DNA from: RI-231 sp041394905
GTDB lineage: Bacteria; Acidobacteriota; Terriglobia; Bryobacterales; UBA6623
Reading direction: 5' to 3'
Length of the DNA: 64,000 bases
Assembly (NCBI GenBank): GCA_041394905.1
Contig: JAWKHJ010000028.1
Location: forward strand, 6,399 to 70,398
Shown: in pieces, positions 9,558 through 19,320 of the stretch
How the letters are laid out: each line of letters opens with the position of its first letter
Position numbering within the stretch: position 1 is the first letter of the stretch
Position numbers and translations under genes: made by a program
The notes under the pieces: generated by a model
What the model was told of the DNA's origin: nothing
What the model saw: only the letters and a program-made list of their open reading frames with translations
The model's database searches: none

Positions 9558-10790
9558 ATGTCGTTCGAGCTCTTCGTCGCCTCACGCTATTTGCGCGCCA
9601 AGCGCAAAACGCGATTCATCTCCATCGTCACCGTCATTTCGGTGATCGGCGTGGCCACCGGCGTCGCGGCGCTCGTCATCGCCATGGCGATCAACAATGG
9701 CGTGCAGCAGGACTTGCAACGCCACCTGCTCGCCGCAACGGCCCACGTCAACCTGATGGAGAAAGAGCCCGGCTTCGGCATCGAGAACTGGCGCTCGCTC
9801 GTCAACGAGTTCAAGCAAGTGCCGCACGTGGAGGCGGTAGCCCCCGCCCTCTATGGCGAGGTCATGATCACCACGCCCATTCGCAGCCGCGGTTGCATCG
9901 TCAAGGGCATCGACCCGGCGAGTGAAATCCAGGTCGCCGAGCTGTTGCGCCACCTCGAAGAAGGTTCGCTCAACGACCTCGTGCAGCCGCAGGGCGCGAT
10001 GCCGGGCATCATCATTGGACGTCGCCTGGCGGACTACGTCGGCGCGCGATTACAAACCGAAGTCTCCCTCATCAACCCGCAAGGCGAGTCCACGCCCTTC
10101 GGCAACATGCCCGTCCGCAAGCGCTTTCGCGTGGTGGGCATCTTCAACTCAGGCTTCTTCGAGTACGACAACTCCTGGGTCTACACCACGCTCGAATCCG
10201 CACAGCAGACGCTTGCCATCGAAGACGTGATCAACGCCATCGAAGTGCGCCTCGACGACATCGATCAAGCGCCGGCTGTCGCGGAGGAGTTGCGCGAGGA
10301 GGCCGGTCCGCAATACGACGCGCTCACTTGGTTCGAGCGCAACCGCACCGTCTTCAACGCGCTGCAAATGGAAAAGCTGGTCACCGCGGTCGCTATCGGC
10401 CTGATCATGCTGGTCGCGGCGCTCAACATCCTCACCTCGCTGGTGATGATGGTGATGGAGAAGAACAAGGATATTGCGATTCTCACATCAATGGGCGCGG
10501 GACGAGCCCAAATCCGCCGCATCTTCATGTGGCAGGGCTTGGTGATCGGCGTCACCGGCACGCTGGCCGGCCTGGTGTTAGGACACTTCTTAGCCTGGGT
10601 CTGCGACAAGTACCGCCTGTTGCCGCTCGAGCCTGAGGTCTACGGCCTGGAGTACGTGCCGTTCGCGCCGCACTTGTGGGACGGCGTGGTTGTGGCCCTA
10701 GCCGCGCTGGCGATCAGCTACTTGATCACCATCTATCCCTCGAGCTCCGCCGCCCGCGTCGCGCCGGTGGAAGTCCTGCGTTACGAGTAG
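9558..10790 (+). CDS. LolC/LolE-family lipoprotein-releasing ABC transporter permease
   Basis: ATG 9558 is preceded by GGAGGA at 9545-9550. The 410-residue protein begins FELFVASRYLRAKRKTRFIS, the LolC/E hallmark, followed by TM1 (ISVIGVATGVAALVIAMAI), a periplasmic MacB-PCD-like domain, and three C-terminal TM segments (AVAIGLIMLVAALNILTSL, WQGLVIGVTGTLAGLVLG, VVVALAALAISYLITI). LolCDE extracts mature lipoproteins from the inner membrane for LolA. No lolD lies next to it. A LolD-like ATPase at 46 kb is paired with another permease. Confidence 0.85.
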   Translation: MSFELFVASRYLRAKRKTRFISIVTVISVIGVATGVAALVIAMAINNGVQQDLQRHLLAATAHVNLMEKEPGFGIENWRSLVNEFKQVPHVEAVAPALYGEVMITTPIRSRGCIVKGIDPASEIQVAELLRHLEEGSLNDLVQPQGAMPGIIIGRRLADYVGARLQTEVSLINPQGESTPFGNMPVRKRFRVVGIFNSGFFEYDNSWVYTTLESAQQTLAIEDVINAIEVRLDDIDQAPAVAEELREEAGPQYDALTWFERNRTVFNALQMEKLVTAVAIGLIMLVAALNILTSLVMMVMEKNKDIAILTSMGAGRAQIRRIFMWQGLVIGVTGTLAGLVLGHFLAWVCDKYRLLPLEPEVYGLEYVPFAPHLWDGVVVALAALAISYLITIYPSSSAARVAPVEVLRYE

Positions 10791-10934
10791 CCGTTTCCGG
10801 CTGTACTCTCGCACCTCGCCCTCACAAATCAAGATCCTAGCGGGCCAAGCCCAGTCGTTGGAAGGCGTGCGCCAATTAGGCGTCAAATGACGGGCGTGAT
10901 ACGGTGATGGCAAATCTCAACCAAAGGAGGCCCC

Positions 10935-11855
10935 ATGAAACGTATATCGATCTGCGTGGCCCTCGTCGTGTCGTGCACGGTCGCGACGGCGCCGCTGGGC
11001 GCTCAAAATCACCAGCCCATCATCGACATGCACATGCACACGCACCACCCGGCCGACGTTCCAGCCGGCGCCCCGGCTATCTGTCGCCCCGAGCCCTGCG
11101 AGGGCAAAGGCGCTGCGCTGGCATCAAGCCAGGAAACGATGCAAGCCACCGTGGAGCAGATGCGGAGGCACAACATCGTCAAGGGCGTGTTGAGCGGCCC
11201 AAATCCAAGCGAGGTCCAGCAGTGGGCTGAGGCGGCTCCCAAGCGGTTCATCCCATCGGTCTTCATTTTTCAGCCCGGGCAACCTACCGCCGCCGCATTG
11301 GCTAGCGAATACGATGCGGGACGCCTTCTAGCGATGGGGGAAATCGCCACCCAACTCAACGGCATCGCCCCGAACGATCCTCGCCTAGCGCCCTATTTCG
11401 CGCTCGCGGCAAAGCGCGATCTTCCCGTATTGATCCACGTCGAGGGGATCGGTCCCTATCTGCCGAACTTCCGCTCGGCGGCCGGCAATCCCGTTCTGCT
11501 CGAGGACGTGTTGGTGCGCTACCCAGATCTGCGGATCTATGTCGAGAACGCGGGATTCCCGTACTTGGGCGAAATGATCTCGATGATGTATCAGTATCCG
11601 CAGCTCCACGCCGACCTCTCGACGATCTCCTGGGTCATACCGCGATCCGCTTTCTACAACTATCTTCAGGAACTGATTGACGCCGGGCTTGGGAAGCGGC
11701 TGATGTTCGGGTCCGACCAGATGCGCTGGCCGGAGGCAATCGGCTGGGCCGTGGAAGCGATCGACGAAGCGCCCTTCCTCACGGACGAGCAGAGGCGGGA
11801 CATATTCTACGGCAACGCCGCCCGGTTTCTACGACTGGAAGATCGCGCCAATTGA
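10935..11855 (+). CDS. Secreted amidohydrolase (amidohydrolase_2 superfamily)
   Basis: A strong Shine-Dalgarno (AAAGGAGG, 10923-10930) precedes the ATG. The 306-residue product has a signal peptide (MKRISICVALVVSCTVATAPLGAQ), the metal site IIDMHMHTHHPAD at the first barrel strand, LPVLIHVEG for the strand-5 His, and MFGSDQMRWPEA for the C-terminal Asp. These identify the TIM-barrel amidohydrolase_2 group of hydrolases and decarboxylases. Export to the periplasm is unusual for the group but common in Solibacter relatives. The substrate is unknown. Confidence 0.8.
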   Translation: MKRISICVALVVSCTVATAPLGAQNHQPIIDMHMHTHHPADVPAGAPAICRPEPCEGKGAALASSQETMQATVEQMRRHNIVKGVLSGPNPSEVQQWAEAAPKRFIPSVFIFQPGQPTAAALASEYDAGRLLAMGEIATQLNGIAPNDPRLAPYFALAAKRDLPVLIHVEGIGPYLPNFRSAAGNPVLLEDVLVRYPDLRIYVENAGFPYLGEMISMMYQYPQLHADLSTISWVIPRSAFYNYLQELIDAGLGKRLMFGSDQMRWPEAIGWAVEAIDEAPFLTDEQRRDIFYGNAARFLRLEDRAN

Positions 11856-11880
11856 CCGTTCTTCGCAGCTTGATTTGCGG

Positions 11881-13169
11881 TTACGCCTCGCTGGCCACGG
11901 GCGCGTATTTCTCGCGCACCAGGAACACGTAGCTCGCGATTCCCAGCACTAACCAAACGCCGACGGCCTTCACCGGCGCGTCGAAGGCGCCCGTCCTCTC
12001 GATCAGGAAACCCGTCAGCCAGGGCGCCACGATGCCGGCCAGATTCGCCGCCGTGTTCTGAATGCCCACGACCAGCGCGATCGAGCCACCTGGAATCAGC
12101 GTCTGCGTCAACGCCCAGTAGTTCGCCGTCGCCAGCCCCAGCCCGCACAGCGAGAACACCGCGAAGAACAGCATCACGTCGACGTTTGTGGTGAACGCAC
12201 CGATCGTCTGCGTCGCCGCCATGCAGAAGCCCGCGATCGTGAAACCCTTGCGCACGTTCACCGGGTCCCAGCCGCGCCGGATCAGCACGTCCGCCGCATA
12301 GCCGGCGAGCGCCGCCACCGCGGCCATGCCGCCAAAAGAGACGCCGCCGTACCAGCCCATCTCTTTGACCGACATGCCGTACTCCTGCTTGAAGTACGTC
12401 GGCATCCAAGTCATGCAGTAGTAGACGAAGTACATGTAGCAGTAGGTGCCCAGAAGGATGCCCCAAATCAGCGGCGTCTTCAGGATCGCTCCGGCGGAAA
12501 CCTTTGCGCCGCCAGTCGCTTTCTTGACTGCCGCGGATGTCCCGGCTGCGCCGCGACGTCGTCCTTCTTTACCCACAGCAGCCACGGCACGAGCCAAACC
12601 AGGCTCACCGCGCCAATCACCAGGAACATCGGCTGCCAGCCGTACTCCGAGACCAGATAGGCCGAAATCGGAAGACCCAGCGCCGGTCCAACCTTCGTGC
12701 CCGTCATGTAGAGGCCCACAGCCAACCCGCGCTGCTTCTCGTCGAAGTGCAGGCGGATGTAGCGCATGCTCGCCGGCGTCACCACGGACTCGCCCACGCC
12801 CACGAGCATGCGAATCGCGATCAGCGCCGCCAGCCCAGTCGTCAACGCCGTAGCCGCCGACGCCAAGCTCCACAGCAGAAAGCCGATCAAGTAGGGCGTA
12901 CGCACGCCGAAGCGGTCCACCAGATAACCCGACGGAATCTGCAGCGCCGTATACGTCCAAAAGATCGCCGACAGAGCCATGCCCTGCTGCGTCTCCGACC
13001 AGTTGAACCCTCCCGCCATCGACGGCAGCGCGACCGAGAGGTTCACGCGGTCGAAGTAGGCGATCACCATGCCCAGAGAGAGCAGGATGACCACCGGCCA
13101 ACGCATGCGATCGAGCGCGCTCTCGGAAGACGTCGCGGAGGCGGTCGTGGTGCTTGTTGTGGCGGACAT
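11881..13169 (-). CDS. MFS transporter, anion:cation symporter (ACS)-like family (one frameshift)
   Basis: The N-terminal six TM segments start at 13169 (MSATTSTTTASATSSESALD, then RMRWPVVILLSLGMVIAYFD with FDRVNLSVALP, typical of hexuronate/phthalate-type ACS carriers). The C-terminal six TMs continue in another frame from about 12545 (SAAVKKATGGAKVSAGAILK on to PVASEA). The break lies in the central cytoplasmic loop and is cured by one base. The reconstructed length of about 429 residues is normal. The likely substrate is an organic anion such as a sugar acid, inferred from family only. Confidence 0.85.
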
Positions 13170-13218
13170 GACGGGTATCGGTCCGCCATGATATCAGAGC
13201 CGCACACCCAACAGAGCC

Positions 13219-13848
13219 TCAGCCGCGGCCTTCCGCCAGCTCCGCCCACTGGCGCATCGACTCGCGCCAATCGCCCTCGAGCATGTCCGCGATGACCGCG
13301 CACGAATCCGCCCCGGCTTCCCACGCCTGCGGCGCCGTCCCCCGTGTAATTCCACCGATCACCGTCAGCGGCCTCGTCGTCAAGCTCCGCAGGCGCCGCA
13401 GCCCATCCACACCCACCGTTGGATCCGGACGCTCCTTCGACTGCGTTCCGAAGATGGGACCCAATGCCAGGTAATCCGCCGGCTCGCTCGCCGCCTGGCG
13501 CAGTTGAGTCTCGTTGTGCGTGGAGAGCCCGACCAATAGCCGGTCGCCGGCGAACGAGCGCACTTGGGAAGGCGTCAGGTCGGTCTGCCCCAGATGTACG
13601 CCCGCAGCCCCTGCCGCCAGCGCCGCGTCGGCCCGGTCGTTCACGATGAACGTCACATTTTCATTGCGAGCCGCCTCGGCCATTTCAGCCGCCAGCGAAA
13701 AAATCTCGCGCGTCCACTCGTCCTTGTGACGGAGTTGCACGATGCGCGCTCCGACCTCCGCCAAGCGCGCAAACGCCTGCATGGGGGCGATTCCACGCGC
13801 CGCTAGCGTCCGGGTGTCGAGGATGGGATAGAAACGGGGAAGAACCAT
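13219..13848 (-). CDS. thiE: Thiamine-phosphate synthase ThiE
   Basis: The 209-residue TIM-barrel enzyme joins HMP-PP and thiazole phosphate to give thiamine phosphate. Family motifs are all present: IVQLRHKDEW, FIVNDRADAALAAGAAGVHL with GQTDLTP, GLSTHN, DYLALGPIFGTQSKE and PLTVIGGI. No other thi gene is nearby. I looked for a TPP riboswitch in the 125 bp upstream and did not find the expected CTGAGA/ACCTGATC elements. Confidence 0.93.
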   Translation of the reverse strand: MVLPRFYPILDTRTLAARGIAPMQAFARLAEVGARIVQLRHKDEWTREIFSLAAEMAEAARNENVTFIVNDRADAALAAGAAGVHLGQTDLTPSQVRSFAGDRLLVGLSTHNETQLRQAASEPADYLALGPIFGTQSKERPDPTVGVDGLRRLRSLTTRPLTVIGGITRGTAPQAWEAGADSCAVIADMLEGDWRESMRQWAELAEGRG

Positions 13849-13973
13849 TACATTTCAGGATCGGAAAATATTCCTTGTGTTGCACGTGTAAAGCCTGTAG
13901 AAGTTGAGGAGAGCCTCGACGCTGACGATCCCCCGGTCAACCGTACTCCTGTCAGGAAGAAACGGAAGTGTCT

Positions 13974-14201
13974 ATGCGCTGCAGCAAGTGTCTTTTCGTC
14001 CTGAGCGCCGCCGCGGTCTACCCAGCCGTCGCGGCCCAAACTAAGATCATCGAATCCCCGGAGCTTGACGCCTGGGCGATGCTCGGCGGGGGCCTCGCGC
14101 TGCTGCTGCTCGGACGGGCCGTGCGCGCGGTCTCCAATCGCCACCGATCGGCAGCCTCGAGCGCCCTTCACCCGCCCGCCGACGTCACACGATCCCACTG
14201 A
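13974..14201 (+). CDS. Small exported protein with PEP-CTERM-like C-terminal segment
   Basis: This 75-residue product has an N-terminal signal-like segment (MRCSKCLFVLSAAAVYPAVA) and, after only about 10 residues, SPELDAW followed by MLGGGLALLLLGRAVRA and basic residues. That order resembles a PEP-CTERM sorting signal, although the tail after the hydrophobic stretch is too long. It may end earlier if the 3' end is frameshifted. The last 17 bp overlap the convergent DUF1552 gene. The annotation is tentative; a short membrane peptide is the alternative. Confidence 0.45.
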   Translation: MRCSKCLFVLSAAAVYPAVAAQTKIIESPELDAWAMLGGGLALLLLGRAVRAVSNRHRSAASSALHPPADVTRSH

Positions 14202-15486
14202 GCTTCCGCTCGAACGTGGGGAACGTCTCGATCCGCGCCCCGAGAGCTTCCTCCGCCAGCGTCACATAGAGATCCCCAAGCGTTCCGGTCGTCCACGTGT
14301 GACGCCCTGTTTGAAGGCCTCCCGCGCGTCCAGCAGCAATGACGGCCAAGTCGTTGTTCTTGTGCGGATTGGCCTCGGCATGCTCATGCACGAAGAGAAG
14401 CAACGTGCGGTCGAGCAAGTTTCCGTCTCCCTCCGGCGTCGCTTCCAACCGCCCGAGCAAGTAGGCGAACTCCTCCACGTGCCAGCGGCAGATGTCGCGG
14501 AGGATCCGCATACCCTTCGGCGTCTCGACCTCGCCGTGGGTGTACTCGTGATGCCGCTGCGCCGTCAGCCCCAACCACGGAAAGCGCGTCAGGCCTTGGC
14601 ACTTCGTAAGCATATAGCTGGCTACCCGCGTCTGCCCGGAGGCAAAGGCGTGGACCAGCAGATCGCTCTGCAGCTTGGCGATGCGCGGGTAGTCGCGCAT
14701 GTCTCCGCCCTCGGAGGGCCGCTCGACCTCTTGTTGATACTCAGGCGGCAAGCTCGCGATCGAGCGTTCCAGATCGCGCACCGAGGTCAGGTACTCATCC
14801 AGCCGTACCTTGTCCGACGAGTCCAGATGGCCGGCTACCGCAGCCGCGTCTTCGCGCACGGCGTCGAGCACGCTTTTCTTCCTTTCTACCCAGCCTTCTT
14901 CCCGTCTACCGAAGAGGCGGTCGAACAGCTTGTGCGGAATCATCTCCGGCGGTAGCGGCCGGTCACGATCCGCCCAGCTCATGTTGCGCTGGATCGACTC
15001 GCCGAATGACTCTTGGCAAACGCCCAGCTGTAGCGACCGGAAGCGCGACTCGCCGCCGATCTTGCCTGCCACGACTTGATCGAAGGAAGGACCGCCGGCG
15101 CCGCGTCCGCTGTAGATGCGCCCTGAGAGCAACGCACTCATCGAGGGGTAGTGACTGTTGCCCGGCCCAGGCAGCCGGGCGGCGGCCGAATCCAGACCGG
15201 TGATGACGTGGATGTCGTCACGAAAGCGCGCCAGCGGCTCAAGACAGGGCGTGATGTGGAATCCCTCGCCTGTCTCGGCCGGCTTCCAGTACTTCTCCGG
15301 GATGCCGTTGCCGTTGAACCAAAAGACGAAGCGCGATTCGAGCGGCTTTTGCTTGGCGCGCGTCGCGGCGGCATACGCCGAGCCGTTCGCGTTGAACATA
15401 CAGCCCAGCGCCGGAAGCCCCACGCGCACCGCTCCCGAGGCGGTGAAGCCGCGCAAGAGGGTTCGCCGGGTGATGCGTCGGGGCAT
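14185..15486 (-). CDS. DUF1552 family protein with Tat-type signal
   Basis: The 433-residue product starts MPRRITRRTLLRGFTASGAV, a twin-arginine leader. It contains DUF1552 features: SRFVFWFNGNGIPEKYW, GLDSAAARLPGPGNSHYPSM, SFDQVVAGKIG, a central helical region, and a C-terminal ...LLLFVHEHAEANPHKNNDLA. DUF1552 proteins are related to DUF1501/alkaline-phosphatase-like folds and are abundant in Planctomycetes and Bryobacterales, usually beside DUF1592 cytochrome-like genes. This copy has no such partner and is intact. Its biochemical role is unknown. Confidence 0.85.
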   Translation of the reverse strand: MPRRITRRTLLRGFTASGAVRVGLPALGCMFNANGSAYAAATRAKQKPLESRFVFWFNGNGIPEKYWKPAETGEGFHITPCLEPLARFRDDIHVITGLDSAAARLPGPGNSHYPSMSALLSGRIYSGRGAGGPSFDQVVAGKIGGESRFRSLQLGVCQESFGESIQRNMSWADRDRPLPPEMIPHKLFDRLFGRREEGWVERKKSVLDAVREDAAAVAGHLDSSDKVRLDEYLTSVRDLERSIASLPPEYQQEVERPSEGGDMRDYPRIAKLQSDLLVHAFASGQTRVASYMLTKCQGLTRFPWLGLTAQRHHEYTHGEVETPKGMRILRDICRWHVEEFAYLLGRLEATPEGDGNLLDRTLLLFVHEHAEANPHKNNDLAVIAAGRAGGLQTGRHTWTTGTLGDLYVTLAEEALGARIETFPTFERKLSGIV

Positions 15487-15506
15487 GACGGTCCCGATTA
15501 TACTCC

Positions 15507-17402
15507 CTACTTCGCTGCGACGGACTCCGCGTACAGCAACTCCCCGGTGACGCCGTCATAGAACTGGAAAACCGCCTGCGGCCTCGGATAGGCCACCCAA
15601 CGCCGGACGCCTGGCTGGATCTCGTTCGCGAATACGTTGTTGACCCGCACCACCGTATAGATCACCCGGTTGCGCAACTCGTTCGGCGTTTCATCGAGCA
15701 GATAGGTTGACCAGCGAATATCCACATCCCTGCCGAAGGAGTTGTACTTCCCGTTCGGCGGACGTCCGCCTTCGCTCGACGCGGGATGATTCACCGAGTT
15801 GTGCGGGCCGGAAGCGAACTCCCAGACATTGTCCGTAATTTGAATGGCGAAGCTATTGTGCAAGTCGCCGGTCAACACCATCACCGGCTTATTCAAGGAA
15901 TCCCACAGACGAATCAGCTCTTCACGCTCTTTCAAGAACACCGTCCACGCGTCGTCTTTGTTTTCAGGCTGGCCGGGAGCAGAGCCCGTTCCGCCCACGT
16001 GCGGAATCGTCAGGTTGACCGAGGAGACGACGAAGATCATGTCCGCCGTGCTCGTCTTGGTTTCCACCTTGAGCCAGTCGAGTTGGCGCTCGCCCAACAT
16101 AGAGACGGCTTTGTTGCGGTCGTTGACGTCATGCATCTCGCGGTAGGTACGCGTGTCGAGGAAGTAGAAGTCCACGTTGCCTACGCGCTTGCGCCAGTAG
16201 GAGCGCTTGCCGATCGAATAGGATGCCTCGCCGCTGGCCCGCGCCGCCGGCCGAATGCGCAGACGGTCGATGCCCAACACCTCGGCGATCTCGTAAACGC
16301 CCGCGTTCGCGTCGCCGCCGCTGGAGTCGTCGGCGCCGCGCATCACGCCCGCGTCTGGCGTTCCCCAATGGATGTGGAGAGTCGTGGCATCGCCTGGCTT
16401 CAGGTTGCTGAAGTTCGCTCCCGGCGCGACCAGCACGTCGCTTCCCTGCTCCAGGCGCGCGCGTCCAAACCGAATCTCTTCGCCGGCGGGCAATTCGTTC
16501 GACCAGCCGAGATAGTCGTACCACCCCTCGAGGCCGATGTCGCGAAACACTGCGCGCCGGTCCACCCGGCCGACTTCGCCTGAGCCGTAAACGTCGTTTA
16601 CGATCTCATGGTCGTCAAAGGTGAAATAGGACGGTACGTAGCGGTGCCAGTCCGCCATCGGCGCGCCCTTGTCCAAATACAGCTTGTAGTTCTCCCAAAC
16701 GCCCGCCAAGGCCGGCGCAACGGTCAGGATCTTCGGCGCCCGGTCGGCCGCAATGCCGACCTGCTCTTCCCATTGAGCAACGGTCGTTTTGCGTGCTTCA
16801 TCGTTTTCGTAGAGCCAGTCACCGTTGAGAATGGCAAAGTCCACGAAACTCTTCGCATCGTCTCTTACCAAATTGCGCCGCATGGTCGCGTACGTCGGCA
16901 GGGCCTCGTGGAAGGCGCTGCCGGGGCCTGGGTTTTGATTGTTCCCGCAGGCAAACTCAAAGCGCAGATTGAAGAGCCCCTTTGGGTTCGTATCCGGATT
17001 GACGACATTTTGCACGGACGGCAAAGTATGGAAATTCCCGCTGAGCTTCTCCACGCCCTCCGGATTCTTGCCGGTCGTGATCTCGTAATAATATTTCGAG
17101 TCGGAATCAAGCGACTCCAGTAAAACCCATCCGGTATTATCCTTGGCGAGTTGAGTCTTGAATGTGCGGGAAAAGTCGAGCCGGTTCGCACCCTTGCCGT
17201 AGAACACCGTGACCTCGGCGGGGCGGGAGGTGCGCGCCCAAACGCCGATCGAGTCCGAGCTCAGGCGCCCTAAGATCGGTCCGTGGGTGATGCGCGGGCC
17301 GTCCGAAGCGGGAGAAGCTTTGGCCTGCTCGGAGGCTTCCGGAGGCGGGACAGACGAGCAGCCGAGGACCAACAACAGTGCGCAGAACGGTACGAAACGC
17401 AT
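15507..17402 (-). CDS. PhoD-like phosphodiesterase/phosphatase lipoprotein
   Basis: Start 17402 gives MRFVPFCALLLVLGCSS with lipobox LVLGC. A fibronectin-like N-terminal domain (ITHGPILGRLSSDSIGVWAR) precedes the metallophosphatase domain: FEFACGNNQNP, ILNGDWLYEND, SYFTFDDHEIVNDVYGSGE, YFLDTRTYRE and VMVLTGDLHNSFA, which give the Asp, His and Asn ligands expected for the PhoD family. It is 631 residues long and probably sits in the outer membrane facing the periplasm. PhoD enzymes cleave phosphodiesters such as teichoic acids and phospholipids. No Pho box was identified. Confidence 0.85.
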   Translation of the reverse strand: MRFVPFCALLLVLGCSSVPPPEASEQAKASPASDGPRITHGPILGRLSSDSIGVWARTSRPAEVTVFYGKGANRLDFSRTFKTQLAKDNTGWVLLESLDSDSKYYYEITTGKNPEGVEKLSGNFHTLPSVQNVVNPDTNPKGLFNLRFEFACGNNQNPGPGSAFHEALPTYATMRRNLVRDDAKSFVDFAILNGDWLYENDEARKTTVAQWEEQVGIAADRAPKILTVAPALAGVWENYKLYLDKGAPMADWHRYVPSYFTFDDHEIVNDVYGSGEVGRVDRRAVFRDIGLEGWYDYLGWSNELPAGEEIRFGRARLEQGSDVLVAPGANFSNLKPGDATTLHIHWGTPDAGVMRGADDSSGGDANAGVYEIAEVLGIDRLRIRPAARASGEASYSIGKRSYWRKRVGNVDFYFLDTRTYREMHDVNDRNKAVSMLGERQLDWLKVETKTSTADMIFVVSSVNLTIPHVGGTGSAPGQPENKDDAWTVFLKEREELIRLWDSLNKPVMVLTGDLHNSFAIQITDNVWEFASGPHNSVNHPASSEGGRPPNGKYNSFGRDVDIRWSTYLLDETPNELRNRVIYTVVRVNNVFANEIQPGVRRWVAYPRPQAVFQFYDGVTGELLYAESVAAK

Positions 17403-17472
17403 CACGGCCAACCGAGAGACAATCCCAGTGTTGCTCAAGCGCGGACCCCAGTGCACCAGGCCCGGACCGTGC

Positions 17473-18390
17473 CTACAAATCCCCGGCGATCTTGTGGAAG
17501 TTCGTGACCAACATCAGCACTGCAGGGCCGGCCGTCACCAAAAAAACCGACGGCATGATCAGAAGGAAGATCGGGAAGAGCAATTTCACGCCAACCTTGT
17601 GCGCCTTCTCCTCCGCGAGCTGCCGGCGGCGAATCCGCATGTAGCGCGCCTGCGTACGCAGCATCTTTGAGACGCTCGAGCCGAAACGGTCGGCCTGGAT
17701 CAGCAGCGCGGTCAGCTTGCGCAGCTCGGGCTCTCCCACACGCGCGCCGAGTTTCTTGAGCGCCTCCGGGCGCGAGGCGCCGGCCAAGAGCTCACTCCGA
17801 AACACCCCTAGCTCGTCGCTCAACACCGGGTGGACCTTGCGCAGGTCGCGCGCAGTGTCCGCCAGCGCCTGGTCGAGCGAGAGGCCGCTTTCAATGGCAA
17901 TCACCAGAAGGTCCAGGAAGTCCGGCAACGCCCGGTTGACGGCTTGCCGCCGGGCGCGCACGCGCCGCCGCAGCCAACGCTCGGGTACGGTGTAGCCCAA
18001 ATACGAGCTCAGCGCCGTGCCCGGTAGAGCCGCCACCCAGTCCCCGCCCAGCATGAATAGCAGAACGAAGACCAAGGCCGGGATCGCCAGCGCCGCCACA
18101 ACCTTCGCTGACTGGAAGACCGCCGGAGCCCACTGCGCGCGAATGCCCGCCGCCGCAAGTTCGTCCCGCAGACCAGGCTTGGCCTGTGCATGGAACGGCG
18201 ACGCCCCGGCCAGGTGTTGCAGCGTCGAGGCCCACTCCGGCGCCTCGTCATCGAGCGTCGGCTCTGGCGCTACGACGACGCCTGCGGAAGCAGCCGCAGC
18301 CTGGGGCTCGCGGATGTAGAACCAGTAGCCGCCGGCCGCCACTGCCGCCAGCACCATCGCAAATACGCCGATCGAAAGCCCAAGCAGCAT
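17473..18390 (-). CDS. tadC: Tad pilus inner-membrane platform protein TadC
   Basis: The protein of 305 residues has an N-terminal TM segment, a disordered Ala/Pro linker, two mid-protein TMs (VVAALAIPALVFVLLFMLGG region), and the T2SSF core ALPDFLDLLVIAIESGLSLD, DELGVFRSELLAGASRPEAL and LIQADRFGSSVSKMLRTQAR, ending with a hydrophobic helix. This is the TadC order. It is last in the cpaB-cpaF-tadB-tadC unit, 4 bp after tadB. TadB and TadC form the platform that the CpaF ATPase drives to assemble Flp pili. Confidence 0.88.
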   Translation of the reverse strand: MLLGLSIGVFAMVLAAVAAGGYWFYIREPQAAAASAGVVVAPEPTLDDEAPEWASTLQHLAGASPFHAQAKPGLRDELAAAGIRAQWAPAVFQSAKVVAALAIPALVFVLLFMLGGDWVAALPGTALSSYLGYTVPERWLRRRVRARRQAVNRALPDFLDLLVIAIESGLSLDQALADTARDLRKVHPVLSDELGVFRSELLAGASRPEALKKLGARVGEPELRKLTALLIQADRFGSSVSKMLRTQARYMRIRRRQLAEEKAHKVGVKLLFPIFLLIMPSVFLVTAGPAVLMLVTNFHKIAGDL

Positions 18391-18394
18391 GTGC

Positions 18395-19315
18395 CTATAC
18401 CTTGATGTCCACGATCTTCTGGATGACCAGGAACGCAAGGACTTGCCCGCACAGCGCGAGGAAGAGCAGCGTTTTTCCAATCGGATGGTTCAGCAGAATC
18501 TCGAAGTACTCGCTGTTGACCGTCATCATGATTCCGCCGATGATGAACGGCAGCGCCGCTAGGATGATGGCAGTGATGCGTCCGTTCGCCGTCATCGCGC
18601 GCACCTGACCGCGTAGTGTGGCGCGCTCGCGGATCGTCTCGGAGAGGTTTTCCAACAGGTCGTGCAGGTTGCCGCCCGTGCGTGACTGCGTCATGATCGC
18701 GGAGGCGAAGAAGCGGATGTCGACGCTGGGCACGCGGTCGGCTAGGTTCTCGAGCGCTCGGTCCATCGAGAGGCCCAGGTTGTACTCGTCAACCGTCTTG
18801 CGCAGCTCTTGGCTGAGCGGCGGGCCAATCTCGTCGGCCAGCAACTCGAGCGCCATCGGCAACGAATGGCCCGCCACCAAGGCGCGGGAGATGAACTCGA
18901 GCGATTCGGGCAACTGCTCTTCGACCTGCTTGAGCCGTTTCGCGCGCACCCGGCGCAAATAGGCCACAGGCGCGAACGCCAATGCCGCAGCCACAACCAA
19001 CGCCGCGATCCAGGGGACGAAGTCGAGCCGCGACAGGATCGCGATGCTGAGCATGAACAGAATCGCCGACCCCAATGCGACGCGTCCGGCGGTCCAGTCC
19101 ACGTCCGCTTCGGCGATCAAACGATTCAAACGTTCGCCGATCTGTCCGCGCTCGAGGGTATGCGAGAGCAACTGCGTGATGCTTAGGCGGCGCTTGCTGC
19201 TGGGAATATCCGGCTCTCCGTCATCCGGTTTACGGTCGACGAACATCCAGCCCAGCGCGACGGCGATCGCCACCACGCCAAACGTGACGAAGAAGATGAC
19301 GGCGTAACCGACCAC
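18395..19315 (-). CDS. tadB: Tad pilus inner-membrane platform protein TadB
   Basis: The 306-residue product starts at a GTG (19315). It has an N-terminal TM, a TM pair after residue 80, and the T2SSF signature QLPESLEFISRALVAGHSLP, then FFASAIMTQSRTGGNLHDLL, ending in two TMs. This fits TadB. It lies 5 bp after cpaF and 4 bp before tadC, so the unit is translated from one message. Confidence 0.9.
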   Translation of the reverse strand: MVGYAVIFFVTFGVVAIAVALGWMFVDRKPDDGEPDIPSSKRRLSITQLLSHTLERGQIGERLNRLIAEADVDWTAGRVALGSAILFMLSIAILSRLDFVPWIAALVVAAALAFAPVAYLRRVRAKRLKQVEEQLPESLEFISRALVAGHSLPMALELLADEIGPPLSQELRKTVDEYNLGLSMDRALENLADRVPSVDIRFFASAIMTQSRTGGNLHDLLENLSETIRERATLRGQVRAMTANGRITAIILAALPFIIGGIMMTVNSEYFEILLNHPIGKTLLFLALCGQVLAFLVIQKIVDIKV

Positions 19316-19320
19316 GGCCG

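Noticed and set aside
13849..13973. Possible TPP riboswitch before thiE
   Set aside because: The conserved CTGAGA and ACCTGATC-type elements are absent.
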